Origin: Candidatus Electronema sp.
Lineage (GTDB): Bacteria > Desulfobacterota > Desulfobulbia > Desulfobulbales > Desulfobulbaceae
NCBI GenBank assembly: GCA_026645415.1
Contig: JAPEVH010000082.1
Coordinates: 1 to 45,977, forward strand
DNA length: 45,977 bases
Direction: 5' to 3'
The notes under the pieces were generated by a model, which had not been told where the DNA came from, did not search any database, and saw only the letters and a program-made list of their open reading frames with translations. A program made the position numbers and the translations under genes. Shown one piece after another: positions 1 to 9,755 of the stretch. How positions within the stretch are numbered: the first letter of the stretch is position 1; the number at the start of each line of letters is the position of its first letter.

Positions 1-1
1 A

Positions 2-163
2 GATGATTCCGGCATCAAAAAAGGAAATGGCATAGAAACATTGTCCATTTTAAAAAATGTGGCGATCAATGTTAGCCGTGAACTTGGCTTTGATTCCATT
101 AAAGGAGCAGCAATTCATTTCGCCAGCAATGTCAAGGAACTCATGGAGTGTTTTAGGACTTAA
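2..163 (+). mobile_element. C-terminal end of an ISAs1-like transposase (5' part outside window)
   Basis: An open frame enters from the left edge and ends at the TAA at 161-163, giving 53 residues. The segment LSILKNVAINVSRE and the preceding DDSGIKKGNG resemble the conserved tail of ISAs1/H-repeat DDE transposases, where an aspartate- and arginine/lysine-rich stretch is followed by a helix ending in N-L-L-R-like residues. The catalytic core lies outside the window, so activity cannot be judged. A strong terminator follows directly. The family call rests on a short segment. A different transposase or an unrelated protein remains possible. Confidence 0.5.
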
Positions 164-166
164 CAG

Positions 167-194
167 CCCTGCCATAAGGCAGGGTCTTTTTTTA
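167..194 (+). terminator. Rho-independent terminator
   Basis: A perfect 7-bp stem (CCCTGCC at 167-173, GGCAGGG at 178-184) with an ATAA loop is followed by TCTTTTTTT. It ends the transposase-like gene on the + strand. The convergent transketolase gene stops 17 bases beyond the stem. Read from the minus strand the stem has no following U-run, so it is mainly a + strand terminator. Confidence 0.85.
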
Positions 195-200
195 TACTGA

Positions 201-2138
201 TTAAGCAATCAGCTCCAGTACGGTCTTGGCAATAGATTCCGCATCCAAGCCCTGCTCCTTATAGAGATCAGCAGGCTTGCCAGAACCACCATAATGCTTC
301 ACACCAAGTCGTTTCAGTTTCGGTGCAAGACCGTGGTCAAGCAGCGTTGTCGCTACCGATGCCCCCAAACCTGTCTCAACATGGTGATCCTCAGCAGTGA
401 CAATAGGCCCTGTTTTTGCTGCTTCCAGCACGGCATTCACATCCAAAGGCATCAGAGATGCCATATTCAGCACCGCAACTGAGCGGCCTACTGCTTTCAG
501 AATCTCCCAAGCCTTAATGCAAGCAGGAGTGAGTGCGCCATAGGTGATAATGGTGGCTTCTGTGCCTTTGCGCAGCCAGTCTGCTTTGCCGGGCCGGAAG
601 ACATAGTCTGCATCATAGAATAGCGCACCGTCTTCCTTGGTGATGGTCGGGGTCTTGGAGCGACCCATACCCACAAAACAGTTGCCCGGCTGCACCGCGA
701 TGTGTCGGATAATACGATCAGTTTGGTTGGGATCAGCAGGCATAAAGACTGAAAAGCGGAAATAGTGCTTCATGAGACCAAGATAGTCAATGCACTGATG
801 CGTCGGGCCATCTTCGCCCACATCTAAGCCCACATGCGTAGCTACCACCTTAACGTTGGTGTGATTGAAGTCGTTCAGACGGTTCTGGTTATAGACTTCC
901 GACACGGCAAAGGAGCCGAAAGTAGAGAAGAAGGTGACGAGATTTTCACAGCTTATCGCACCAGCCGCACCAGCCGCGTGATGTTCCTGAATACCTAGCT
1001 CCAAATAGGCATGCGGCGAATGCTTGTGGAATCCATCCATCTTCACCGAACCTTCTAAATCACAGGAGATACCGACGATCTTTGGTATTTGTCCCTCTTG
1101 GTTATTTGCTTCAGCCAAACTCTTCAAGGCATTACCATAGGCCGAGCGGCAATCAGTTGTTTTGTCAGCAGGATAGACAAGCGGCTCACCTGCCTGTATC
1201 TGCGGATAATCGGCGCGAGGCGGCATGATAGTTTTGTCGTTGACCGGCTCTTTCCGCCGTGTCTGCCACTGCTCAAAATCATTCTCCACACCTAATTCGG
1301 CCAAAGCCTTGGCAAGATCGTCTGGTGGCAAAGGCGAGCCGTGGTACTTAGCTTTGTTTTCCATAAAGGAAATGCCTTTGCTCATAACCGTTTGGGCAAT
1401 AATCACGGTCGGCACCCCACTGATATTCCGATAGGCATCGCGCATAGCCTTGTACAGAGCGTTGCAGTCGTGGCCGTTCTCCAGTTTGACGGTCTGGAAG
1501 CCCAGTCCGCTGTAGAGCTTCTGCATACACTGGGGCATGATATCCTCGGTGCTGCCGCAAATCTGGAGTTTGTTGCGGTCGATGAGCACAGTCAAGTTAT
1601 CGAGTTTGTATTTAACCGCATGTCGGATTGCCTCGGTGATTTGGCCTTTCTGATGCTCGCCGTCGCCCATGAGACAGAAGACGCGATTACTCATGCCCTT
1701 GAGCTTAAAGGCATGGGCCATACCTACAGCAGCAGACAGCCCTTGGCCAAGATTGCCAGTGTCCCATTCTACACCCGGTACTATGGACTCAATGTGGCCA
1801 GGAAAACCAGAGCCGCTGCGACGAAAGCCTGCAAGGAAATCTTCTTCACTAAAGTAACCGTTTTCAGCCAAGACACTGTACATGCCCGGTGAAATATGAC
1901 CAATAGAGGCGACAAAGCGGTCGCGCTCTGGCAAACGTGGATTCACTGGGTCATGACGCAAGATGCCGTACGCCACGAGCAGCATATCCAATGAGGACAG
2001 TGAGCCGCCCGGATGCCCAGAGGCAGCAAGACTTGTTGAAAGCAGGATGCGGCGGGTACAGCGAATCCGCATCTCCTTGAGTGAGGCCAGCTCTGCCGCG
2101 CTGAGGTCAGCAGCGGACAAGTCGAACTTCAGAGGCAT
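201..2138 (-). CDS. tkt: Transketolase (full-length, thiamine diphosphate-dependent)
   Basis: Transfers two-carbon ketol units between sugar phosphates in the non-oxidative pentose phosphate pathway, in the cytoplasm. The ATG at 2138 is chosen because TGGAGC lies 8 bases upstream and the resulting 645 residues match the family. The frame is open for 50 more codons, but these are arginine- and phenylalanine-rich and unlike a transketolase N-terminus. The substrate motif GHPGG is at residues 41-44 and the thiamine diphosphate motif GDGE at 158-161, followed by a conserved N in DRNK. The pyrimidine-binding and C-terminal halves follow in one chain, so this is not the split two-subunit form common in other anaerobes. 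It stands alone, convergent with the transposase fragment and divergent from the subtilase gene. Confidence 0.93.
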   Translation of the reverse strand: MPLKFDLSAADLSAAELASLKEMRIRCTRRILLSTSLAASGHPGGSLSSLDMLLVAYGILRHDPVNPRLPERDRFVASIGHISPGMYSVLAENGYFSEEDFLAGFRRSGSGFPGHIESIVPGVEWDTGNLGQGLSAAVGMAHAFKLKGMSNRVFCLMGDGEHQKGQITEAIRHAVKYKLDNLTVLIDRNKLQICGSTEDIMPQCMQKLYSGLGFQTVKLENGHDCNALYKAMRDAYRNISGVPTVIIAQTVMSKGISFMENKAKYHGSPLPPDDLAKALAELGVENDFEQWQTRRKEPVNDKTIMPPRADYPQIQAGEPLVYPADKTTDCRSAYGNALKSLAEANNQEGQIPKIVGISCDLEGSVKMDGFHKHSPHAYLELGIQEHHAAGAAGAISCENLVTFFSTFGSFAVSEVYNQNRLNDFNHTNVKVVATHVGLDVGEDGPTHQCIDYLGLMKHYFRFSVFMPADPNQTDRIIRHIAVQPGNCFVGMGRSKTPTITKEDGALFYDADYVFRPGKADWLRKGTEATIITYGALTPACIKAWEILKAVGRSVAVLNMASLMPLDVNAVLEAAKTGPIVTAEDHHVETGLGASVATTLLDHGLAPKLKRLGVKHYGGSGKPADLYKEQGLDAESIAKTVLELIA

Positions 2139-2593
2139 TTTTTTGCTCCATTGAAAAAAGGATAAAAAAGAGGACGGGCACTGCTTCCTGCCCGGTCGAT
2201 AGCTAATCTTGAAGTTCGTTATAAAAAGATTGCTGCGGAAAGACAACTGGAAAGCGCAGAAGCGGGGGCAGAGTTTAAATACTGACAATTTTTATCACCC
2301 ACTGACGTTTTTTGTCACTGGAAAATAGCACTTTTGTTTTTTCTAAACATTGATAATCATTATTATATATATTCAGCAAGCCTGTTTCTTGTAGTTAAAG
2401 GGGAGAATGCTTTCTTATTTACAATTTTTGTCGTTTGTCAAGTGGCATTTATCGAAAAAGGAATATTTATTGCATATTAATCAGTAGAATCCGTTTTCAG
2501 CTTGATGGCTAAAGTTTTTCCCTGATCCAGTTTTCTGCATAACATACTGTTTATTAGGCAGTAATTGTATTTCAATAAAAACAGGAGGAGATT
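2139..2593. other. 455-bp divergent intergenic region between tkt and the subtilase gene
   Basis: The AT-rich region between the two divergent starts holds the transketolase ribosome-binding site, a Fur-box-like sequence near its centre (2351-2364) and the subtilase ribosome-binding site ACAGGAGGAG just before 2594. I could not identify a convincing -35/-10 pair for either gene. Confidence 0.5.
2351..2364. promoter_or_regulatory. Fur-box-like sequence
   Basis: TGATAATCATTATT matches 13 of the last 14 positions of the classic 19-bp Fur consensus (GATAATGATAATCATTATC). The first five positions (AACAT) match poorly. It lies about 215 bases upstream of the transketolase start and 230 upstream of the subtilase start, so it could serve either direction. 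The call is by motif resemblance only, and an AT-rich intergenic region raises the chance of a coincidental match. Confidence 0.35.
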
Positions 2594-5500
2594 ATGAGGT
2601 GTTCGATCGTATTTCTGGCCGTTCTGCTGACGTTGACTATGACGTTCTCAGTAGCAGACGCAGTACAGAAAAAGATGTCGCCGGTCAATTCGAGAGCGGC
2701 AAAAACCACAGTAAAGGAAAAACAAAAAGCGGCGAATAGCTCTCTGCTGGTACGGCTTGCTCCCGGCATCAGCGCGGCTGATGTAAAAAAATTGTTGCAT
2801 GAACGCGGCCTAAAGGCAAAGAAAGTCTTCAGCAATCTATCCAAGGCGAAAGGGCAGGCGTATTTGTCTGTTGAGCCGCTGAAGAAAGATGCCGTTCTGT
2901 CGGCTGTGGAAATTCAGTCACTGACGAATCTGCCTGAAATCGACAGTGCCAGTCTGAACTACGAGATTCATCTTGTAGAGCGCAATCCGTATACCAACAT
3001 TACGGGCAGCGAGCTTCAGCGAGATTTTGTCAAGCCGCCTGTTGTCGTGCAGGCTGCCCCTGCTCGTGTTCCAGACGACCCCCGTTATTCTGAGCTGTGG
3101 GGTCTACAGAACATGGACATGGAAGCGGCTTGGGACATTGAAACGGGCAGCAAAGAAGCAGTAGTATTTGTCATTGATACCGGCATTGACACAACGCATC
3201 CAGAACTGTCGTCCAATCTCTGGTGGAATCCCGGAGAGGTGCCGGGCAACGGCATTGATGACGACGGCAACGGCTATATTGATGACGTGCATGGCATTGA
3301 CACCTTCAATGGTGATGCCGACCCGGAAGACGATCACGGGCATGGCACTCATGTCTCAGGAACAATCGGCGCGCAGGCTGACAATGCAGTCGGCGTGGCC
3401 GGAGTCAACTGGGAGGTCAATATAGGTGCCTGCAAATTTTTGGATGCAGGCGGAGGCGGCACGACTGAAGGTGCTGTTCAATGCTTTGATTACGTTCTTG
3501 GCCTGAAAAATGCGGGCGTGAATGTGGTGGCCATCAACAATAGCTGGGGCGGCGGCGGTTTCAGTCAAGTGCTGCATGACGCGATTGAGGCCAATATTGC
3601 CGCAGGCATCCTGCCGGTGATCGCTGCGGGCAATGATTACGGCAACAACAATGACAGCAATCCGGTGTATCCCTGCTCCTACACTTTCCCGAATGTGCCG
3701 GGGGACAGCCTCTGTGTGGCAGCTATCGACAGCGGCAACAATCTGGCCAGCTTCTCCAATTATGGCCTGACCTCTGTTGATGTAGCTGCTCCTGGAGTTA
3801 ACATTCTTAGCTCTGTACCGGAATTTGTGGACTCTTCTGGTTATGCGAGCTGGAGCGGCACCAGTATGGCCACGCCGCATGTCACTGGCTTAGTCGCACT
3901 GCTGGCGGCGAATAAACTGGACAGTAGCTTGAGTGAGATTCGGGAGGCGATACTCTGCGGGGCGATTCCGACAGAATCCCTTGACGGCAAAGTCGTCACC
4001 GGCGGAGAAGCGAATGCCTACAGATCGCTACAATGGAATTGCAGTTTCCCGACTGTAACTATTACGGCCCCGAAAAACCTTGCTTCAGTCAGCGGTCTTG
4101 TCTCTATTACGGCAGAGGCATCCAGCAGCTCCGGCATAACGCAGGTGGATTTCTATGTTGATGGTTCGCCTGTCAGCGCAGATGCGGTTCCTCCATATTC
4201 CGCAATCTGGGATACTTCTGAAGCTTCGCTGGGGCAGCATACTGTCAAAGCTGTCGCAATCGATGCGCAAGGCGTGTCCACTGCTGCGCAGGTGAAAGTT
4301 TATGTTGCCAATGCCTGCTCCAACAAGCAGGCATTGGTTCTTGATCTGGGGTCAACCAACAATAGCTGCGATGCCATTACTGCGGCTTTGACCCGGAACA
4401 ACATCAACCCAGTGCATGAAAGCAGCATCGGCAGCATCAATCCGGCGGTTTATCCCCTGACATTCATCTGCTTAGGATACGACACCGGCTCCAAGCATGT
4501 CCTGACAGCCCAAGAAAGCGCATCATTGTCCGCTTATTTGGACAACGGCGGCATGTTGTATATGGAAGGTGGCGATACTTGGGCCTTTGATCCGCCGCAG
4601 CCTGTTCTCAATTATTTTGGCATTAACGGTGTTGATGATGGCTGGAATGATCTCGCCACTCTCAGCGGCTTCAGCGGCAGTCTTGCCGAAGGTTTGGGCT
4701 TCACAGCAAGCGGGATAAATGAATGGGTTGACCATTTGCAGGCAGTGAACGGAGGAGTGAATATCTGGCAGAACAGTAGTCCGGTTTATGTTGCCGGAGT
4801 ATCCAATCAGACTCCGATCTACCGCACTGTCGGCTGCTCGTTTGAATTCGGCAACATCCCGGATGAAGCGACGCAAACGCAGGTGATGGCAGCCTATCTG
4901 TCTTTCTTTGATTATGTCTCGGATGGTTCCGATTGCCCGGATTCAGATGTGATCGACTTCGAGGATGCCGTAACATCTACGGATGACAAAATTCCTGACG
5001 GATACAAGGGATTGAACTGGGGCGAGTACTGTCATGCCTTGGACCCTGTTAATTATGAAGGAGGCATCCTGAATCCATCAGGCTTTGTCAACGGCATCAC
5101 CAGCGGTCAATATGTGCTTGCCAATCCTTATGCTGAAACCTGTGTCATAACATCTCCAAGTGCTCCTGTTGTATTCGATGGCGGTTACTTCACAGCAGCT
5201 TGGAGCGATGGCCTGCAACTGACAATCAACGGCTATAGTGGCGGTGCGCTAACCGGTTCTATCAACACGACAGTTGATACATCAGGGCCGACATGGGTGA
5301 ACCTTGCTTCACTTGGCACTGTGGACCAGTTGGAAATAAGCGGGTCTTTTGGAGGCTGGAATGACTATTTTGCCTTGGATGATCTCAAAATTCACACTGA
5401 TGCCGCAACCTACACGGTCACATCTTCGGCGGGCGCAGGCGGGAGTATTGACCCAGCAGGCCCGCAGAGCGTGAGCTACGGAGAGACGACCACTTTCACA

Positions 5501-6226
5501 GTTATGCCGGACACCGGATACAGTATTAATGCAGTTGAAGGCTGCGGCGGAACCCTTGACGGAAACGTCTACACTACGGCACCGGTCACTGCTGATTGCA
5601 CGGTGATAGCCAGCTTTGTGATCAACACCTACACGGTCACGCCGTCAGCGGGTGAGCATGGCAGCATCAACCCGGACACGCCGCAGGTTGTGGATTATGG
5701 CAATACGACCAGTTTCATAGTTACGCCAGATACATGGTACAGCTTTGACTCTGTAGAAGGTTGCGAAGGTTCCCTTAGCGGCAATGTTTACACCACCGGC
5801 CCCGTGACTGGCGATTGCGTTGTGATGGCATCTTTTATCCTTAGTGATCAAGATAATGACGGCATCCCTGACCTTTCTGACAACTGCCCGGTGCTTGCTA
5901 ACCCAGATCAGACAGATTGGGACGGCGACGGCCAAGGCGATGCCTGCGACGAGGATAATGATGGAGATACGGTTATCGATACTGCGGATCAATGCCCGGA
6001 AACTACACTTGGCGATGTCGTAGACTCAGTCGGCTGTTCGATCAACCAGCTCTGCCCATGCGAAGGCCCAAAGGGGACAGACGTACATTGGAAAAACAAG
6101 GGCCAATACGTCTCATGTATCGCTCAAAGCACTGAGGGTTTCCTTGAGCAAGGACTGATCACCGAAGCAGAAAAAGATGCTGCTATTTTCGCAGCAGCAC
6201 ATTCAGATTGCGGCAGTAAGAAGTAA
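2594..6226 (+). CDS. Secreted subtilisin-like serine protease (S8) with Ig-like, InlB-type and thrombospondin type 3 repeats
   Basis: A 1210-residue exported protease. A signal peptide covers residues 1-23 (cut near VADA), followed by a propeptide-like region up to about 160. The S8 triad is complete: Asp195 in VIDTGID, His250 in [11 protein letters not shown] and Ser424 in [10 protein letters not shown] bacterial Ig-like domain lies near 490-575 ([23 protein letters not shown]). A long segment of unknown fold follows. Two InlB-B-type repeats near 935-1075 share the pattern Y-T-V-T-x-S-A-G...G-S-I-(D/N)-P...F-x-V-x-P-D-T. A calcium-binding thrombospondin type 3 stretch ([27 protein letters not shown]) lies near 1090-1140. 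No transmembrane anchor or sorting tail is visible. The start is set by ACAGGAGGAG. It probably degrades extracellular or surface proteins. Substrate is unknown. Confidence 0.9.
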   Translation: MRCSIVFLAVLLTLTMTFSVADAVQKKMSPVNSRAAKTTVKEKQKAANSSLLVRLAPGISAADVKKLLHERGLKAKKVFSNLSKAKGQAYLSVEPLKKDAVLSAVEIQSLTNLPEIDSASLNYEIHLVERNPYTNITGSELQRDFVKPPVVVQAAPARVPDDPRYSELWGLQNMDMEAAWDIETGSKEAVVFVIDTGIDTTHPELSSNLWWNPGEVPGNGIDDDGNGYIDDVHGIDTFNGDADPEDDHGHGTHVSGTIGAQADNAVGVAGVNWEVNIGACKFLDAGGGGTTEGAVQCFDYVLGLKNAGVNVVAINNSWGGGGFSQVLHDAIEANIAAGILPVIAAGNDYGNNNDSNPVYPCSYTFPNVPGDSLCVAAIDSGNNLASFSNYGLTSVDVAAPGVNILSSVPEFVDSSGYASWSGTSMATPHVTGLVALLAANKLDSSLSEIREAILCGAIPTESLDGKVVTGGEANAYRSLQWNCSFPTVTITAPKNLASVSGLVSITAEASSSSGITQVDFYVDGSPVSADAVPPYSAIWDTSEASLGQHTVKAVAIDAQGVSTAAQVKVYVANACSNKQALVLDLGSTNNSCDAITAALTRNNINPVHESSIGSINPAVYPLTFICLGYDTGSKHVLTAQESASLSAYLDNGGMLYMEGGDTWAFDPPQPVLNYFGINGVDDGWNDLATLSGFSGSLAEGLGFTASGINEWVDHLQAVNGGVNIWQNSSPVYVAGVSNQTPIYRTVGCSFEFGNIPDEATQTQVMAAYLSFFDYVSDGSDCPDSDVIDFEDAVTSTDDKIPDGYKGLNWGEYCHALDPVNYEGGILNPSGFVNGITSGQYVLANPYAETCVITSPSAPVVFDGGYFTAAWSDGLQLTINGYSGGALTGSINTTVDTSGPTWVNLASLGTVDQLEISGSFGGWNDYFALDDLKIHTDAATYTVTSSAGAGGSIDPAGPQSVSYGETTTFTVMPDTGYSINAVEGCGGTLDGNVYTTAPVTADCTVIASFVINTYTVTPSAGEHGSINPDTPQVVDYGNTTSFIVTPDTWYSFDSVEGCEGSLSGNVYTTGPVTGDCVVMASFILSDQDNDGIPDLSDNCPVLANPDQTDWDGDGQGDACDEDNDGDTVIDTADQCPETTLGDVVDSVGCSINQLCPCEGPKGTDVHWKNKGQYVSCIAQSTEGFLEQGLITEAEKDAAIFAAAHSDCGSKK

Positions 6227-6244
6227 AACAATCGTTCTTTTCAG

Positions 6245-6279
6245 CCGAGGCGACAATCTCTCGCCTCGGTATCTCTTTT
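6245..6279 (+). terminator. Rho-independent terminator after the subtilase gene
   Basis: A 9-bp stem (CCGAGGCGA at 6245-6253, TCGCCTCGG at 6261-6269) is followed by TATCTCTTTTT. It sits 19 bases after the subtilase stop and 30 bases before the convergent htpG stop. Confidence 0.85.
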
Positions 6280-6308
6280 TCCTCTGCCGCAAAAGCTTTC
6301 TTTTACCT

Positions 6309-8168
6309 TCAGCCTACCATCCGCTCCATAATCCGGTAGCTTCTGCTGACCATCTGCTGCGGGTCAACGAGCAGTCCGGCCTGAATCATGGCGTTGTCGA
6401 ATATCTGCTCGGCCAAGTCTTTAGCAAAATCCTGATCTTTGGCGCGCAGATCAGCCACTTTGCGGATCAGCGGGCTGGCCGGGTTGATCTCCATGTCCTT
6501 CTTGTTGCCCATCGTCATCGGATTGTTCTTGCCATGACTCTGGCTGGACAGAATCCGCTCCATTGTCGAGGTTATATGGCCGCCCACGCTGACAATCATG
6601 GCCGGACTGTCCACAAGACGGCTTGACGGCTTGACTTCCTGCACCCGCTCGCCCAGCACCTCCTTCATCCATTTGCAGAGCGAGGTCTGCACCGCCTCAG
6701 CAAGCTGCTCTTTGGCTTCTTCCTGTTCCGTGTTTTCTGGCAGACGGAGGTCAGCGCGGTCGGCAGAAAGGAGCTTCTTCTCGTCAAATGTGCCGAGATG
6801 CGAAAGGACAAAGTCATCAATTGGCTCAAGCGTGTAGATGATCTCGACACCCCGCTTTTTGAACATCTCTACATACGGGCCGCCCTCAATCGCCGCTCGG
6901 TTTGGGCCGCTAATGTAGTAAATCTCCTTCTGCTCCTCCTTCATCCGGCTGATATAATCCTCTAGCGAGGTCATCTCACCCGACTCAGTGGCGGAAGATT
7001 CAAAGCGGAGTAGCTTGCCAATCTCCTCTTGATACTCAAAATCTGTGGTAATACCTTCTTTGATAAAGATACCAAAGGTCTTCCAGAAAAGAGCGTACTG
7101 CTCTTTCTCGTTCCTTGCTTCCTCATCCAAGAACTTAAGAAAGCGCTTGGTAATGACTCTGCGGATTTTTGCCACAAGAGCATTGTCCTGAAGCGATTGG
7201 CGGGAGATGTTGAGCGGTAGGTCTTCAGAATCCACTACGCCTTGGAGAAAGCGCAGCCATTCCGGGAGAATGTTTTTGCTGTGCTGATCAATCAGCACCC
7301 GGCGGCAGTGCAAGTTCACGCCCGGATCCATCCGGCCTAAGCCGACAGACTCCATGTTATCTTTCGGAACAAAGAGGAGGGCGTTGATGGCTAAGGGCGA
7401 GTCAACCGAGAAATGGAACCGCCACATCGGTTCGTCGTAACCATTACCAATGAATTTATAAAATTCGGTGTATTCCTTGTCTTTGATCTCGTTCTTGGAG
7501 CGCAGCCAGATGGCCTCGACCGTGTTGACTTTTTTGCCCGCAACCTTGACTGGGAAGGGAATAAAGGTCGAATATTGCCTGATGATCCGCTCAATATTGA
7601 AATCCTGAGCGTATTCTTCCGCATCCTCCTTCAACTCCATAATAATCTTGGTGCCGCGATGCAATCCGTCGCAGGGGCTGATGGTGTAGGTGCCGTTGCC
7701 GTCTGAGAACCATTCATGACCTTGGCTGCTGTCCCAAGAGCGGCTCTGCACCTTGACTGTCTTAGCCGCCATAAAAGCAGAATAGAAGCCTACGCCAAAC
7801 TTACCGATCAGCTTCACGTCCTTTTGGGCCGCTTCAGCCAATTCGCTCAAAAACTTGCTGGAGCCAGAATGAGCAATAGTGCCAAGATTGGCTTCCAGCT
7901 CCTCAGCAGTCATACCGATACCAGTATCAGTAATGGTCAGAATGTGCTTTTTTTCCTTGCAGTCAATGCGGATTTCCAGCGGCACATGAGCATCGAATTC
8001 CGGTTTTTCGGTCAACGAAATGTGGCGGAATTTCTCCAGCGCGTCAGCAGCATTGGATACTAGCTCACGGACAAAAATATCCCGCTCTGTGTAGAGCGAA
8101 TTGATCACAATATCGAGGACCTTTCTGGTCTCGGCCTGAAATTCTTTGGTCTGGGCCTGTTCAGTCAT
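6309..8168 (-). CDS. htpG: Chaperone protein HtpG (Hsp90)
   Basis: ATP-dependent cytosolic chaperone of the Hsp90 family. The N-terminal GHKL ATPase motifs are intact: ELVSNAADALEKF, DTGIGMT and GKFGVGFYSAF. The middle domain (around LHCRRVLI and EDLPLNISR) and the dimerising C-terminal domain follow. The ATG at 8168 gives 619 residues and is preferred over the upstream ATG at 8177. GAGG lies 9 bases before the former and directly abuts the latter. It is divergent from the protoporphyrinogen oxidase gene with about 150 bases between starts, and its end is convergent with the subtilase gene. No HrcA CIRCE element was recognised upstream. Confidence 0.96.
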   Translation of the reverse strand: MTEQAQTKEFQAETRKVLDIVINSLYTERDIFVRELVSNAADALEKFRHISLTEKPEFDAHVPLEIRIDCKEKKHILTITDTGIGMTAEELEANLGTIAHSGSSKFLSELAEAAQKDVKLIGKFGVGFYSAFMAAKTVKVQSRSWDSSQGHEWFSDGNGTYTISPCDGLHRGTKIIMELKEDAEEYAQDFNIERIIRQYSTFIPFPVKVAGKKVNTVEAIWLRSKNEIKDKEYTEFYKFIGNGYDEPMWRFHFSVDSPLAINALLFVPKDNMESVGLGRMDPGVNLHCRRVLIDQHSKNILPEWLRFLQGVVDSEDLPLNISRQSLQDNALVAKIRRVITKRFLKFLDEEARNEKEQYALFWKTFGIFIKEGITTDFEYQEEIGKLLRFESSATESGEMTSLEDYISRMKEEQKEIYYISGPNRAAIEGGPYVEMFKKRGVEIIYTLEPIDDFVLSHLGTFDEKKLLSADRADLRLPENTEQEEAKEQLAEAVQTSLCKWMKEVLGERVQEVKPSSRLVDSPAMIVSVGGHITSTMERILSSQSHGKNNPMTMGNKKDMEINPASPLIRKVADLRAKDQDFAKDLAEQIFDNAMIQAGLLVDPQQMVSRSYRIMERMVG

Positions 8169-8318
8169 AGTGCGCATCCTCTTTAGTTAGGGGTTGTATT
8201 TTTTTGCAGTTTGCATATTGTTAATGGCAGGATACTATGTTCATGCCGCAAAATAAGCACGATTGTCCGTCTGTCAAGACAAGGTGCATATCCACAACCT
8301 ATCGCCAATACTTCTTCC

Positions 8319-9722
8319 ATGAAATCTTCCACTGATGTCCTGATTATCGGAGCTGGATTATCTGGTCTAGCTGCTGCCACCTTTCTTAAACATAAGCAGC
8401 CAGATATCTCCCTGTTAATCATTGAAAAGGAGGAGCAGCCCGGCGGGGCAGTGCGTTCTCATTTGGAAGAAGGTTATCTTGCTGAAGGAGGCCCGCATGG
8501 CTTTTTGGATAACTGCCTTGAAAGCCGAGTGCTGATTCATGAGGCTGGCCTGACCAATGAGGTGGTCAAGGCACCGCTATCTGAATTTGTCCGCTATATC
8601 TGCTTGGCTGGTGAACTCAAGCTGATTCCCCAGAGTCCGGGAAAAATTCTCAAAGCTCCACTTATGCCGTGGACAGGAAAACTGCGGCTTTTGGCTGATC
8701 TCTGGAAAAAGCCCTTGCCAGATGAGCCGAGCGTGGCCGAGTGGATAGAACATCGTTTCGGCAAAGCCATGCTACCCTTTGCAGATGCAGTCTTTACCGG
8801 CACCTATGCAGGCGATATTAGCCGCTTAAAAATTGATGGAGTGATGCCCGGCCTACGTGAGCTGGAACAGCAGCATGGCTCGGTGCTGCGGGGCGGCATT
8901 GCTAAAATGTTGGCCAAACGGAAAGAGCAGAAAGACAAAAAGCGGCAAGGGCTGCCTGCAATGACCAGCTTTAGCACTGGCATGGCCCGGCTGCCGCAGG
9001 CTATGGCTGCCAAGCTGATTCCGAACCAGGAAATCATGTACCGCACTGCGGCCCATAGTGTTGAGCAGACGAACCAAGGCTGGTTAGTACGCACTGGCCA
9101 GCTAGAGCTGTCTGCCCGGCATCTGATCGTTGCTTTGCCAATCAATCGCTGCCTTGAATTGCTTGCAGGTGCTGGTCTGCCAGAAGCACCCATCCAATCC
9201 ATCCCAGAAGCCAAACTAGCCACGGTTGCCCTTGGTTTCACAGATAAGGCCAAGGTGCCGTTTGGCTTTGGCTATCTCGCCCCAGAGCAGGAACAACGCT
9301 TTGCGCTTGGTACGCTGTTTTCTTCGCAGATGTTTCCAGCCCGCGCACCACAAGGGCATATTCTTGTCGAAACCTTGGTTGGTGGACGCAGACACCCAGA
9401 ACGGCTAGAACTGTCAGATGAGGAGATTGTCAAAAACGTCTATGAGGATATTCGGCAGCTCATGGATTTACCAGAGCCGCCAGTCTTTAGTCGGGTACTG
9501 CGGCCTAGATGGGGGATTCCGCAATTAGAGGAAGGCTACCCAGCCCTACTTGCTTGGCGAAAACAAGTGCATGAAATGGTGGACAGTCTCCACCTCTGCG
9601 GCTTTGGCTGGCAGGGCATTGGCATCAACGACATGCACAAGGAGGCGTGGAAGATGGCCAAGCGGATTCTGAGCGGCCAGCATCAGGAAAACATAACTGA
9701 AGTTAAGGGAGTGTACTTCTAA
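8319..9722 (+). CDS. hemY: Protoporphyrinogen/coproporphyrinogen oxidase, FAD-dependent HemY type
   Basis: Oxidises the porphyrinogen ring to the porphyrin late in haem synthesis, using FAD. The dinucleotide-binding motif GAGLSGLAAATFL is at the N-terminus, followed by an acidic strand end (IIEKEEQPGG). The C-terminal FAD contact region (GFGWQGIGINDMHKEA) fits the amine-oxidase-like HemY/PPOX family. The ATG at 8319 gives 467 residues, typical for the family. The frame is open upstream to a TTG at 8211, but that stretch has no family-like features. No clear ribosome-binding site precedes 8319, so the start is the weakest part of the call. The oxygen-dependent or alternative-acceptor nature cannot be read from sequence. 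Confidence 0.88.
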   Translation: MKSSTDVLIIGAGLSGLAAATFLKHKQPDISLLIIEKEEQPGGAVRSHLEEGYLAEGGPHGFLDNCLESRVLIHEAGLTNEVVKAPLSEFVRYICLAGELKLIPQSPGKILKAPLMPWTGKLRLLADLWKKPLPDEPSVAEWIEHRFGKAMLPFADAVFTGTYAGDISRLKIDGVMPGLRELEQQHGSVLRGGIAKMLAKRKEQKDKKRQGLPAMTSFSTGMARLPQAMAAKLIPNQEIMYRTAAHSVEQTNQGWLVRTGQLELSARHLIVALPINRCLELLAGAGLPEAPIQSIPEAKLATVALGFTDKAKVPFGFGYLAPEQEQRFALGTLFSSQMFPARAPQGHILVETLVGGRRHPERLELSDEEIVKNVYEDIRQLMDLPEPPVFSRVLRPRWGIPQLEEGYPALLAWRKQVHEMVDSLHLCGFGWQGIGINDMHKEAWKMAKRILSGQHQENITEVKGVYF

Positions 9723-9755
9723 TCAAGATACTTACTCATGTAGTTGCTGCTTTGG

